From Dicaeum eximium (lineage: Eukaryota; Chordata; Aves; Passeriformes; Dicaeidae): a DNA stretch of 64,000 bases. Within the stretch, counting starts at the first letter, position 1. The number at the start of each line of letters is the position of its first letter. The notes beneath the pieces were generated by a model. It saw only the letters and a list, made by a program, of their open reading frames with translations, searched no databases and was not told where the DNA came from. A program made the position numbers and the translations under genes. The stretch covers positions 85,143 to 149,142 of the forward strand of contig VWZP01005243.1 in the NCBI GenBank assembly GCA_013396995.1, given 5' to 3'. Below, piece after piece: positions 50,393-62,589 of this stretch.

Positions 50393-51613
50393 GTAAGTAG
50401 CCCCTGCAGGGGATTTTCCAGCAGTTCTGAGTGCTGGTCAGGTTTGTCAGGAGCTCTGAGTCAGGGGAACCTCACCCTCAACTCCTCTGTGAGTTTTCCC
50501 CATGCATTCCTGGCTGGTGTCTGAGGCTCTGATTCATCTGGTTACAGAGGAGCAGCTCCCATGGAGCCACACTCTGAGCAGCTGGTCTGGTGCTTTCTGC
50601 CTTGCAGAAGCAAAACAGGCAAAATCACGTTCAGGTAGTAGAGGCTTGGCCACCTCCTGAGTGTTCAGATGAGCTGCTTTCCTCTGAATGCTGCCCACCT
50701 GTCTAACCACTAATCTATTTCTTGTGGCTGTTGGCCAAAATCCTGCTGTAGTCTCTCTGAACTGCCTTGGGGAACCACAGTATTCTCCCAGGGTAGACTT
50801 ATCCCACAGTTTCCTTTGAACCTCCAAAGGAAACGGTCCTTTACCAGGCAAAGGAACCTGCTAGGTTATGGTCAGGGTGTCCTGAGGGAGCTGCCAGATG
50901 TTGCTCCTGTACTTAGTGATTTTGGGAAGATGCCTTGTCTCTGAGGAAGTCACTGTTGAGCCAAGGAAGGTGAACCCTGACAGGACTTGCAGCGAAGCAG
51001 GGCTCCTGCTCGTGGCTGGCAGCCCTTGATACGTCATGTCAGGACCCACTCAAACCAGCCTGCTCTTGTCTCAGCCTTTTCCTCTCTGTCCTTAGGGCTG
51101 AGCCTCCCTTTTCACAGGGAGCAGAGGGGTACAAACATGAGAGAGGCAGGATTAGGGCTTGAATGGTCAAGGCACAGGGTGGTGAATGGCTTGTAGGTTT
51201 GGCACTGTGGGGTGTGACACCACACAGGCCCATGGCTCGTGACCTGCAGGTGCAGGTGGTCAGAACCAGCTGTACAGAACTAGCCAGGGTTTAGATTTAA
51301 GATCCTGAGCCCCTTCTGGAGGGTCACAGATGAGACTTTTGAGGTGGCCACAGAAGCAGTAGGGACAGCAGCACATAGCCTTTGGGTGAGTCCTGAGGCA
51401 CAGAGGCAGATCTCCACATGGGGGAAGAGCTGTGCTTCTCCTGCAAGGCTCTTCCACTAAAACTTTCTTTCCCCACCAAAATTTACCTCTGACAAACAGT
51501 GGATTTCAAGTGTTTTGCAAAGTCACTGCTGGCCAGGACAGAGGGACCTGTGGGATCCTGCCATGTCACAGGAGTGCAGCTGGTCTAACCCATTGCACGG
51601 TGCTGTGTTCCAG
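50393..51613 (+). other. Last intron, before the terminal exon
   Basis: Strong GTAAGT donor and TGTTCCAG acceptor, 1.2 kb. In the simplest model it lies in the 3' UTR. Confidence 0.65.
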
Positions 51614-52160
51614 GTTTGATTGCCATTTCAAACTCACTGAAGACCCCAGGCCTCTGACCAGCAGAAGGAGACAGTCTTCATCCATGAAGATATTTTTTGC
51701 CCATTATCAGGCTCTTTCAAACAGCCCAAAACCTGACCTCTGCCTGAGGCGAAGTCCCAGGAAGGCTTCTGTCAACCAAATGTAGTAGCTTTGGTGTTGG
51801 ATGGGACCTTGGGCATTTAAAAATCATTAGCCCTATATTTATAAGTAATAAGTAACATAGCAGTTTGGAAAAAAGAAAAAGTATTATTTTTAAAGCTATG
51901 AGTTGTACAGATTTTTATTACAAGTGACTCTGTTACTATTTGTTGTGTAAGCTGCACATTTTATAAAGTTTTTGGAAGGGCACGAAGAGAAATTGAGGTA
52001 TTTAAAAAAAAGGTGTCTAACTTTCTGTTTCAGGGTTGTATTGACCTGAAGCTCAAGATTTGACGTCCTTCCTTATGTTCTAAATATGTCTATCGTAGCA
52101 ATAATTTATTTCCTTGGCTTAATACTTTCATTCTAATAAAAGCAATTTCATTGTTATGAA
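51614..52160 (+). other. PLEKHG4: PLEKHG4 terminal exon: 3' UTR, possibly with extra coding sequence
   Basis: Starts after TGTTCCAG and runs to the AATAAA at 52135. With the TGA at 50356 it is all 3' UTR. In the alternative frame, 51614-51785 adds 57 residues (a basic, Ser-rich stretch ending RKASVNQM) before TAG. The part after about 51790 is AT-rich and looks like a normal vertebrate 3' UTR. Confidence 0.65.
52135..52140 (+). terminator. Polyadenylation signal AATAAA (proximal)
   Basis: AATAAA in an AT-rich context at the end of the terminal exon, with TG/T-rich sequence about 20-40 nt downstream. Likely the main 3' end of the PLEKHG4 transcript. Confidence 0.75.
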
Positions 52161-53490
52161 TTGTTCCTTCAGATGGTTCTTCCAGTGCCTTGGTGCTGAG
52201 CTAATCTCTCTCGTAACCATCTGTCAGCTCTGCCACTCTGCCTGTTCCACCTCTGCTCTAACTGCCAGCTCCACCTGTAAATCCTCAGTGCATCCACCAG
52301 AGAAGGGGGAGATGCCCGGGCAGAGACTCCCCTGATGCCAGTGGGGAGGCTGACACAGAGAGGGGTTTTGGAGCAGCCAGCAGAGGTGTCAGGGGTGAGG
52401 AAGAGGGAGCTGTCTGGGAGCTCAGGAGGTACCAAAGTTCCTGGCTCTACTTTTAGCCACTTGCCCCCTGTAGCTGCTGTCCCAGTGCAAGTTTCTCTCT
52501 TGCCCTGCTGGCTCAGGTTCCAGTAGCTTAGTTCAGGCTCCATTGTGCTTTGTCCTGGCTGTCCCCTGGTTTTGGAGTGACATGGACTGGCTCCTTGCTT
52601 CACCTCTGACTCAGCCCCTCTTCTGGTACTTCAGTCTCACTGTTGTGGCTTGTTTGAGGAGCTGTGGATGGTGCTGGCATTCGAGACCAACAGGTTTTGA
52701 GTGGAGTGGGTTGATTATAATGCTGAACCTTAAGTGCATGTTGTTTGAAGAAACACAGCATAACTGGAGGACAAACAAGCCCTGTGTTCCAAGGTGCTTT
52801 TTCATGAGTAACATCCAAGGTCACTGCGTGGCTGTGACACCCTCCCTCTGTTCTTGGATGAAATGAAAATCAGCATTTTTGGAAGCAGTGGTTACTTGGC
52901 TGCCAAGCTCCTGTTTACTCCTGGTTTGCAGGGCTGTAAATCAGGCTCCTGCAGGTGTGGGAGAAGTGCCACATTTGGCCTAAGGAAGAAGATGGAATGG
53001 TAATTTATTTAACTGCAGTTTTCTCCCCTTGGCAGACTGGGGTGTTACACCCCACAGCCGCCCTGGAGACAGTGTTCCTTCAAGTTTGGAAATTCCTGTA
53101 CTGTATGTAAAACACTTGTTTATTTTTAATAAGCTGGATGTTTTTAAACCTTGTTCTTTTTTCAGACAGCAAAGAAAATACGTTTGACACCTTTGTACAA
53201 AATTGTGTGGGAAACAGTTATACAGGGAATATTTTACAAGTTACTATTTTGAGATAATTGCTGGGTTAATGCAAGGTTTCTGGGCTGTCAAGACAGCAGT
53301 AGCTCATGTCCCAAGAGGGAGAGAACTTACTAATGCAACAAGAGGAACATGAAACTTCTGGAATTTCTCAGTTTCAAAGGTTTCTAAATTGCTGGAAAAA
53401 ACTTTAGTATTGTTTACCTGACACTCTTTTTTCAGGGTTTGATTGATTTGTCTAATAAAAGTTATTTTCTTTATATGAATCTTACTTGCA
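52161..53490 (+). other. Possible extended 3' UTR
   Basis: No gene seen. The first 0.7 kb is GC-moderate with scattered short open frames of no recognisable kind. From about 53090 it becomes AT-rich and UTR-like, with TTTATTTTTAATAAGC and TACAAGTTACTATTTT resembling parts of the proximal UTR. Transcription into this block is plausible but not shown. Confidence 0.4.
53454..53459 (+). terminator. Polyadenylation signal AATAAA (distal)
   Basis: A second AATAAA, followed by T-rich and TGTGTC sequence, at the end of a second AT-rich block (53090-53490). It could give a longer PLEKHG4 3' UTR of about 1.3 kb extra, or be the remnant of a duplicated 3' end. Confidence 0.5.
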
Positions 53491-54254
53491 CTGTGTCATG
53501 ATTTCAGCATGGGAACCTGGGCTGCAGAAGGAGACAGGGAGAGCTGAGAGGAGCAGCTGTCCCTGGGGACAAATACCCCCTCAGAGTACTGGGGACAGGT
53601 TGAAGTAACATTTCTCTGACCAAACCTAACCCAGCAGGGTATTGGGGTGAGGCTGATGGTTCCTGTCATTTTAAACACTGAAAAGTACACAAACAACTTT
53701 TTCCCCTATTCCATGTCTGGCACCCAAACAATGAGAAAAAAATACTTGCTTTTATTGGTGTAAGTAGAAATCTTTCCATTGCCAACCTTGACTGCCACAG
53801 AGTGAGCTGCATGTCAGGAATCCCAGATGAGATGATGCATCTTTGAGAGGGTGCAACCAAAATAAATGAGCTCCTAAACCAGAGGTGTTTCCCTGAAATC
53901 TTTGTCAGAATTGGAATTTTCGATACTTTTTCCAGCCTTTCTACAAGTTAAGTGACATCCTCTGTCCCTTCTTTCTTTTTTTCTCCCCCTTTAACTAACC
54001 AGGGATAGATAAAGTCTGATACTGAAAAGCAGGGATCCTACTCTGCTCTGTGACCCTCATGGCACACCTCACATGGAAAAGTCATCGTGGCATTTTCCAT
54101 AGGGAATCCCCTAAAGAGGGTAGATGGGTTCAGTGGTTTGGAAATCCACCCTTCCCATGAGCACCATTATCTCTGCTAGAAATGGGCATTGTGCTTGGGC
54201 TATCCAGTTTGTACTCCCAACAATTCCCAGGCATAGCTTGGACATTCAGGTGTT

Positions 54255-54430
54255 AGAATTGTAAAATCCTGGAATGGGTTGGAAGAAACCTTGTAGCCAA
54301 TCTCATTCAGCCCCTCTGCCATGGGCAGGGACACCTTCCACTAGCCCAGGTCGCTCCAAGCCCTCTCCAGCCTGGCCTTGGACACTTGCAGGAATGGGGA
54401 ATGCAAGAATTCCAATTTGGTAGAATGTGG
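54255..54430 (-). mobile_element. CR1-derived unit, copy 1
   Basis: Complement of the CR1 tail (GGGCAGGGACACCTTCCACT and onward to about 54400), then a short flank (ATGCAAGAATTCCA...) that is not ordinary CR1. The same order recurs exactly 480 bp downstream. Confidence 0.75.
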
Positions 54431-54734
54431 AATATTCACAGGACTCTGGTATTTTAAGGCATCTCAATTTCTGACCATTGATAAATTTTATAGACCTGTT
54501 AGATTGCTGTGCCTGTGAAGGGAGGGTGCCCTCTCCTGTTAGCTCTCCTGACCACTGCAGTTTTGGAAAGCATTTTCAGCCTTGGAGCAGGGACACCAGC
54601 AGAGGGGGCAGATGGAGTATTTTTCAGCTGGACTAATCTGACTTTGCTGATCTCGCCCTAAAAAAACACCACACAAAAATCTGAAGAGGGGTGCAATTTT
54701 CCTTTTTGTTAAAGATGTGCAGACATTGCACAAA

Positions 54735-54909
54735 TCTGTGATCACAGACTGGTCTGGGTTGGAAAGGGCTTTAAAAATCACCTTGTTCCAAGCCCCTGCC
54801 ATGGACAGGGACACCTTACAATAGACCAGGGTGCTCCAAGCCCAGTCCAGCCAGGCCTTGAGCACTTTTAGGGATGGGAAATGCAATAATTCCAGTTCAG
54901 TGGGATGTG
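54735..54909 (-). mobile_element. CR1-derived unit, copy 2
   Basis: Same orientation, breakpoint and flank (ATGCAATAATTCCA...) as copy 1, at an offset of 480 bp with no indels over the matched lines, and moderately diverged (by eye about three quarters identical). Confidence 0.75.
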
Positions 54910-55041
54910 TTCCTGGCCATACCTCAGCAGGACCATGGTGAATGTCATCGTGCACCGTTTGTTAATGCAGCAACTGACTGCTGAGTTTTGCTGATCTTCC
55001 TCTCCCAGCCTTTGGAGAGAGAACATCTTTAAACACTGCCT

Positions 55042-55079
55042 AAAAAGAAAAAAAAAAAAAAAAAAAGAAAAAAAAAGAG
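55042..55079. repeat. A-rich tract
   Basis: About 38 bp of A interrupted only by G, a simple repeat 130 bp after the second CR1-derived unit. Confidence 0.9.
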
Positions 55080-56652
55080 GATGATATTAAATGCAAAATG
55101 TTAATATTTGATGTTAGAAATATGAAGCAGCATAGCATTTTTGAGACAATTCTATTTAAAAAAAGAAGTTGAAAGTCAGAAGAAACTCAGAGTTTATATA
55201 AAACTTGGAGGAAATGCAGATATTAATGTTTGAAAATAGACATTTCATCCAGCCAGGATGTACAGGCTCACCCTTCACTGGCACAAGACAAAATTACATT
55301 GTAACTAAAATAAAAAATACTTGTAGCTGTATGGCAAGTTTATTTTTTGTTAGAGATACCAATTTAATATTTTCATTTATGCAGAGTGTAGGGGAAGAGG
55401 AAGAACTGTCACTTCCCTGTTGCACATGACAGGAAATTCAGTGGTGTCCCATTAGGATGGATTTATTTTCAGGCCAGCTGAACCTCCTTACAGAGCAGTA
55501 GAGAGGGTAAAACCACTTTTTCCAGATGAAAACATTTATATTCAATAAGATGGGGCAGTACAAAATTGTTCTCAAACACAACAGCTACTTTCTTTAATTA
55601 ATTAAAAACAAAACCATTAAATGAGCTCTTATGGAAAGGTCAAGCATGAAATTTGGGACATTTCTGTGCTCACCAACCAGGGCAGATGAGTTTAATGTGA
55701 CTTTTACTTGGATACCTATCAGGAGCATTGATAAAGTTTAACACAAACTCTGTGGCATCCTTCTGCAAACAATATTATCTAAGAATGAAAATAGTATAGA
55801 AAAACAACATAAAAAATCCAACTTTGCCTGCAAGAAAGGCTTCAGCTGCAAAATTAATGCTCATACAATAAATTCAGCAGAGCTGAGGAAAGGTAACTTT
55901 GAGGTCTGTGCAAAAATGAAGGTGCCTAAACACAAAACTGTGTTCAATGAATAATTTATGATTATCAGGCTTACCCTGTGCAGGAGCTTCTTTCCACAAC
56001 AGAGATTCAGGAAACACAGTGACTTGACTTTTGGGAATTGAGAAATACCAGTCACTGACATTAAAATGAATTAATTCTTACTCTTCTGCAGATCCCACAA
56101 TGCTCTCTGATTCCTCCACACAGAAAACACTGAGGGGCAAGAACAAACCTGTAAATTCTAGAACAACCTGATGTCTGGAATGTTTTTAGGCTATTTCTCA
56201 TACAAATGGCCACAGAAAAGAAAATCAAAAGTGTGTCTGGAAAAGGAAGGAGTGGGGGAGGGAAACCCCCTGTAAATGGATGCAAGAATTAAAATCAGGA
56301 GCTTCCAGAGACAGCTTGTAGCTGCAGGCTGCACTGATAATCAAAGATGATGTGGGGAACAGGACTTCTTCATGGATAATCACATCAGCTTCTTATTCCT
56401 GATACTGTTCAAGCAAGAAAGATGAAATATTTTAAGAAAAACAACCAGATAGTAAAATCTTGCTATTTCTGAAGCTCTATCCAAGTTTAGGGGACAGTGG
56501 AAGAAAGACAGCACCACCAAAACTCCCTCATGGCACCATTGCTCCAAGGAAAGAACTCCCAGACATTCTTGAGGGAATTCAGGCAGCTCAGGCTGCTGTT
56601 GGATGGGCACCAGTGCCCAGGCAGAGCTCCCCCTGCACAGAGGGGTCTGACC

Positions 56653-56717
56653 TTATCTTATCTTATCCTATCCTATCCCATCCCATCCCATCCCATCCCA
56701 TCCCATCCCATCCCATC
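56653..56717. repeat. Graded pentanucleotide microsatellite
   Basis: Thirteen uninterrupted 5-bp units: three TTATC, two CTATC, eight CCATC, in that order. Confidence 0.95.
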
Positions 56718-57948
56718 AGGCCTGGAGGAAGGAGCAGGGCTGCAGTTTATTTAAAAGCCAATTAACACAATGCTAACGTGACAGATCTCTTTAGTTAGAT
56801 GCTGTTTGTGTCAGAACAGGAAACAGGTGAGAAGCAAGACCCAAAAAATAAAAAAGCCAAGAAAACCTGGAATATGGCAGCTAATAAATTAACTCATCAA
56901 TTTGATCATGTGGGATTTTTAGTTTAAAAAACCTAAAGAGGGCTTTAGACAAAGATACAGGAGTCCTTATCAATACTTCATTAGTATTTTATTAATACTT
57001 TATTACTTAAATATTTAAACTATTTTTCAAAATAATATTTTTAAACTTCCTCTGGAGATAAGGTCAGCATTAAAAAAATCAATATGAATACAAGCTAACT
57101 CCATATATTAATATTTATATTTTATATTTGTTAATAATTTCTACTTTAAATATTAATATCTAAATAAATCTGTACAAAAACAACAGCAGTTCTGGGGCTG
57201 TGTCACACCTCAGGGATGGGTTCACATATCTTGAACATTCTCTTAGGTTTACCCATTGTCATCTCTGTGTGTTACTACTGGAAGTCTCAGCTGACACAAA
57301 GATAATTTCTTTAATTTTTTTATTTAAAAGCTTTCCAGACAGTGATTTGCAGGCTGGTTTTTGTGTCAGGTTTATGGTTTTGGAGTCGCTGGTGCCTCTG
57401 ACATTCTCTGCTGGTCGACTTGACTGCAAAAAACATTAATATAGAAAAGCTGTTGGATGCTTTTAGATGGCAGATCTGATAGGGATGATGGAAGAAGGGC
57501 AGCCAGATGGTGTTCTAGGATCGGGGGAAATGTTTTTAAAAAATTAAAAGCTAAAGTAAGGCTATTTTTATTGTCCCATTGCTAAACAAGCACTGCATGA
57601 ACCCTGGTCACTGCGCCCCGCGCTCTTCCCAACGCTCCCGCTCAGTGCAGCAAGAAATCCGTGCTGGATTTATGAGGGTGAAAGGATGGACCTCGATGTG
57701 CAGGAGCCCCGCTGGATTTTGTCATTTACCTTGAATTCTACTGGGCAATAATCCCAAGAAAATGATGTTGCATGGCTGTCCCAAGACAGGCCAAACCTGT
57801 AGCAATAACATGAACAGGAGGATGCTGAGCTTTTCCCTGCTCTGCTCCAAACCCTCCTGTTCCTGACATGCACAAGGCAGGGATGACACTGCAGATGCTG
57901 CAGGGAAGTGTTTAAATCCAAAGCAAAAATCTGTTTCCAATTAGGTCT

Positions 57949-57949
<1 letters not shown>

Positions 57950-57988
<39 letters not shown>
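57950..57988. repeat. Poly(A) run of 39
   Basis: Uninterrupted A tract. CR1 elements do not end in poly(A), so this is either slippage or the tail of a retrocopied RNA. No AATAAA precedes it closely. Confidence 0.95.
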
Positions 57989-57990
<2 letters not shown>

Positions 57991-59569
57991 CCATAGAAAC
58001 TTTTCTGTTTAGAATTGTTTCCTGACATCACCTGAGCTTCCTGCCAAAACTCCAGATTATCTTGGTGTGGTTTAGATTTCACTGCTTGTTTAGGTTATTT
58101 TTTTTCACACACCTATGCAGGAGTGCTTGGAAAAAGTTTGGGTTTTTTTTTTCCTTTAGAAATGTGTTTGAGACAAATACTTCAAAGCAGTGACAGAAGG
58201 GTTTGTTAAACTCACACCATGTTACATTCACCAACATTCATTGCTGCTGAGGGCTCAGCAGCACCACTGGAAAGGCTCTGAGGGACTTAGCAGACATGGG
58301 GAAAAGTGTACAAAAGTGATTCATTTCTTGTAACATTTATGACCCTTTGTGATTCTGGGGATTTGGGGGTTGTTTTCTTATGTCTTCTCTCATCCCAAAG
58401 GGATTATCTGGTTCAGTAGCTGGATGAAAGGCTTTAGGGGAACCGTGTAGCAGCTTCTACCCTACAGGAGATGGATCAGGCTGCTGCTTCCAGCCACTGC
58501 ATCTCCAGGAACCAAACACCCACACAGAGTAAAGGAAAATGGCAGGATCCTTCAGAGCCTCCTGGGCTCGAGTCAATGGGGGCTGATGTGGCTTATAAGG
58601 CTCATGAGAAACCACACACACTGGTGCCAGGGCCAGATGTGCCCTTTTGGCATTTTCCAAGAGCTTGGAGTCATGGTGGAGCAAGAATGGAGTTACTCTG
58701 GGGAAGTCAGAGCATTGTGGGATGGATACCTGGGCTGAAGGACCAAAAGAAGCTTTGTACAAACAGCCTCTCACAGGCAGCTCTGGAGATTTTCTGCTGT
58801 GTGTACTCTCCAGCTGCTGGATGCCACAGTCCCCTTTGTCCCTCAGAACAGCCCAGCCTGTTGGGAAGATGCTCAGAACAGCAGCTCCTGCAGGCTCACC
58901 CGCCCTCCTCCCTGCGCTGCCTTCTGATGGCTGCTCTGGAAAAATGCCCGAGTTCCCAGGTGTTATTTCCAAACCTGGAAGTGAAACAATCACTGAGCTG
59001 CAGGAGCCCAGGGCTGCTGTGCAGGACAGGCAGAGGTGTGGGCAGGTCACAGGCAGGGGACAGCTCCCCTGGCACGGCAGGACGCGGTGCCTGTGGCCCA
59101 GCAGAATTCCTCCTGTCCTGCCTGCTTCTTGTAATGCCTCCCACTGCTGGAAAATAGATGGATTTGGGACACAACAGAGAGATTTTGGGGATCATTAACA
59201 CACATTATACCCTTAATGGGGCTGGAATTGGTCACAGACTTCTAAGCCAAGTCATGAAAGTGGCACACGAGGAATATTCTGTGTCTGATTAAACCGGGGT
59301 TTTTTTAGAAAAGTATCTTAGGTCAAACAAGAGAGAGGAGACTTCCCTTCTGCAATCACAGAGCTCCACTGATGTGCTTCCAGCTGTCTTTGCACATGCT
59401 ATTGATCTCTTGGAACAGTTTCTATCAGTTAACAATTGTCAGCAAGCTCTGCATGAAATCTTAAAATGAATCTTGGCTGTAGCTGCAGGTCTTGAAATAC
59501 AGAGCTCTGGGCTACAAGCTTAGAGCTCCAAGTACAAATGTTTTAAAATGTGGTTTTGAATAAATGGAA

Positions 59570-59930
59570 ATCAGCCTGGAGAGGAGAGGAGGAGACCTCA
59601 GAGCACCTTCCAGTTCCCGAAGGGGCTCCAAGAGAGGTGGAGGCAGATGTTGGACAAGGGCCTGCAGTGCCAGGACAAGGGGGAATGGCTTCACACTGAC
59701 AGAGGGCAGGGTTAGATTGGGCATTCGGAAGAAATTCTTCTCTGTGAGGGTGGGGAGGCCCTGGCACAGGTTGTCCAGAGCAGCTGTGGCTGCCCCAGCC
59801 CTGGAAGTGTTCAAGGCCAGGTTGGACAGGGCTTGGAGCACCCTGGGACAGTGGAAGGTGTCCCTGCCCATGGCAGGGGGCTGGAACTAAAGGATCTTTA
59901 AGATCCCTTCCAGTCCCAAACATTCTGCAG
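59570..59930 (+). mobile_element. CR1 LINE 3' fragment
   Basis: Plus-strand CR1 tail with GAAGAAATTCTTCTCTGTGA, GGAAGTGTTCAAGGCCAGGT and AAGATCCCTTCCAGTCCC, ending near ACATTCTGCAG. About 360 bp and well preserved. The open frames in both directions here are CR1 remnants, not genes. Confidence 0.9.
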
Positions 59931-62409
59931 TTCCAAGATGAAATCAGTGTATCAGTTTTGGGAAAATATCTTTGCAGCAGTGCCCTCTCCCAAATGCCTG
60001 CTTACCATTTAATCCTTTTTCTGCAATAATCTTGCCCAGGTGTTTAGTACCCACAAACCATCCTGCTGCAGCAGCTGACTAAAGAGAGCAGCCACACTGT
60101 TCCCGAAACAGCTGAGAAATGCACCAGTCATGAGGAATGTGCCATCATCCCCACTGGGAAGATGTACATCCCACACTGTGGAGCTGTGCACACAGCTCTG
60201 GGTAGTTCTGGAGTTCAGAGCAATTATACAATTGTGCTCTGTACAGGGAACAAAACAAACATGAAATATGGACCATGTTCAGTTTTACCTTGCACGGTAT
60301 CTCCTGTTGTATTTAAATCTGGTGAATCCAGTCCTTGCCTTTTGTTTTCTTTCTCTGTATCTTCCTGCTTCCATCTCTTCCTGTGTTCTTACAGCTCTGC
60401 TGCAGTTATTACATTAACAAAATGCCAGGATGAGTCCTGGATAATAACATTTTATCTGGAACCACGCCATGCTGGGAAGATGGTAATTTAGTTAATTTAA
60501 TTCCATCTAAAAGGGTACTGGATCAATATTCCAGCTCAGTGCTGGCAGTGAAGCATTGTCTGGAACACACGTGGTCAAACCAATCTCAGGGCACTGACAG
60601 GAGGAGTTTGAATTCGAGTTCTGGGTTTGGGTGACAGAAGCTGCACTCTGAATCTTGTCTGAACACGATTTACAGCCTTGTCTGTGTATTTTGGAAAACG
60701 TTGTCCATCGGGCTAGCAGTGGAATGGAAAAGTACTGAGGAACAGGGCAGGTACAGCTCCACAGGGAAGGTGTTTTGCCTGGCCTGAGGCCAAGGACCTG
60801 CTCTGTACCCACACAGTGCCCTCTCAGGGGGGATGTTCCCTGGGGAGCAGATTTTGGACAACATATGAGCTCTTCTTGGTGATCCTGCACAGGGACAGAA
60901 AGGGTAAAACCTCCCTGTGCATATTGGTATCCACTATCTCCCCCTTCTAGGAACAAATCTATATCCTTGAGGACCAGAGTGATCCATCCTCATCAGTATT
61001 TCTGGTCAAACTGCTCATCCTAGGGAAAAATGACCTCTCAGAGGAGCCAGTTCCCTCATCCCCAGCACACAACTTGCTGTCAAAGCATGAAGCACATTAG
61101 GCATGACTGCAGTTTAGAAACTCTCAAGGGAAGGGACCTTGGGGGCAGAAAACACATTTTACAGCTGAATTAATTGCAACCACCCAGCTGATCCTTCTGG
61201 GCTGCACGTCTCGGTGGTGTGGTGAGACATCATCTTGTTAGAGAGTCTGGGCTTGCCTAAAACCCAGAGGAGGTGGCAGATTCTGGTGGCAGGCCACCAC
61301 AGGGGCAAGGTCACCCTTGTGTCGTGTCTCTCCACCGTGGGAGCGTGGCCAGAGAGGGGCCAAGGGGAAGAGACAAGTGGGAAGGAGAAAACACCTTCAT
61401 GTCTGGAGCTTGGACCAATGCACACAACACAAACCCTGCTGAGACACCTCCCTGCTGCTGGCTCCTCTGCTGCCAGGGAATGACAGGCTGGCTGCAAAGT
61501 GTCTGTCTGGGGCTGGTGTGGAGCCAGGCTGAGAGCAGATGCTTGGCCAGAGGAAGGTCATCAGCACGAGGAGATGGCTGCAGGCCCTTTGGTTTGGGCA
61601 GTGTCACTTCTCATCACACTGAGCAGAGCTGCAGCCAATGCCTCAAGGTCTCTGCTGTCTCAGCAGCCTGTGGCACCACTTCAAGCTTCACCGGGGGAAG
61701 AGCTGGAGCTGCTGGTCCTGTGGGAGTTTCTTCAGGTTTTGGTGTTCTTAAGTGCTGAGCAATCCAACTCAGCCTCTCCTTGTCAGTCCTGTGCTCCACT
61801 GCCAACCACTCCAGGAACCTCTGCTTTCCTGCCACACTGCTCAGGAAAACTGGTGTTTAAAAGCCACATTCCTTGCACTTACCTGTGTCTCCACCTGGAT
61901 TCCACCACTCTGAGGAGCTGTGGGATGCATCTGTACTGCAGGTCACAGCCACAGTGCTGCAGGTGCTGTTTCTAAAGGGCATTCAGACCTTCCTGCAAGG
62001 ATGAACGAGGGAGCCTTGAACAGGTACACACAGAGCTGTCAGGAGATCATTGCACTGGTATTTAGCAAGATTCCCCTTTTTCATGAAGACCCAGGTCAAT
62101 ATCTTGCCCTTCCCAGAAAGCTGCTCCCATCACCTCAGAGGACATGATTCTTTTCAGGCTGATCTGGGACACTTTGCAGCAAACAGATCCAGCTGATCTT
62201 TACTGGCACAAATTGTCCTGGGGCTGCTTTGGCATGACTTAGATGCCCTTTTCCATGCTGGGAGCAGCATGCACTGGAGCTGCCTCCTTGAGAACCAAGA
62301 AGGCTGGAGGGGAGAAATTCTGTGCAAATTGTGGAGAAAGCTGTGAAGGACTTGAAGAGGTGCTGGAGTGGGTGAGGAGCATCTTTGTGCAGGGGCTGGC
62401 AGCACGTGG

Positions 62410-62438
62410 GAGCTGTGAGAGCTGTGAGAGCTGTGAGA
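62410..62438. repeat. 9-bp tandem repeat, three copies
   Basis: AGCTGTGAG three times in a row. A short minisatellite just upstream of the CR1 fragment at 62590. Confidence 0.85.
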
Positions 62439-62589
62439 AGGTACCTGATCTCTGCAGTGCCTTCACAGGCTGCAAAGGAGCTGCTTCTGCTCAGGATTCA
62501 GAGCAGGGAGAGGCTCAGCTGATGTGCAGGATCTCCCAGGACAGCCAGCTCCATCAGCCCTGGCCCTGGCACAGGCTGGCCAGAGAAGG

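Noticed and set aside
59512..59923. Open frames of 108-126 codons on both strands
   Set aside because: Entirely within a plus-strand CR1 3' fragment.
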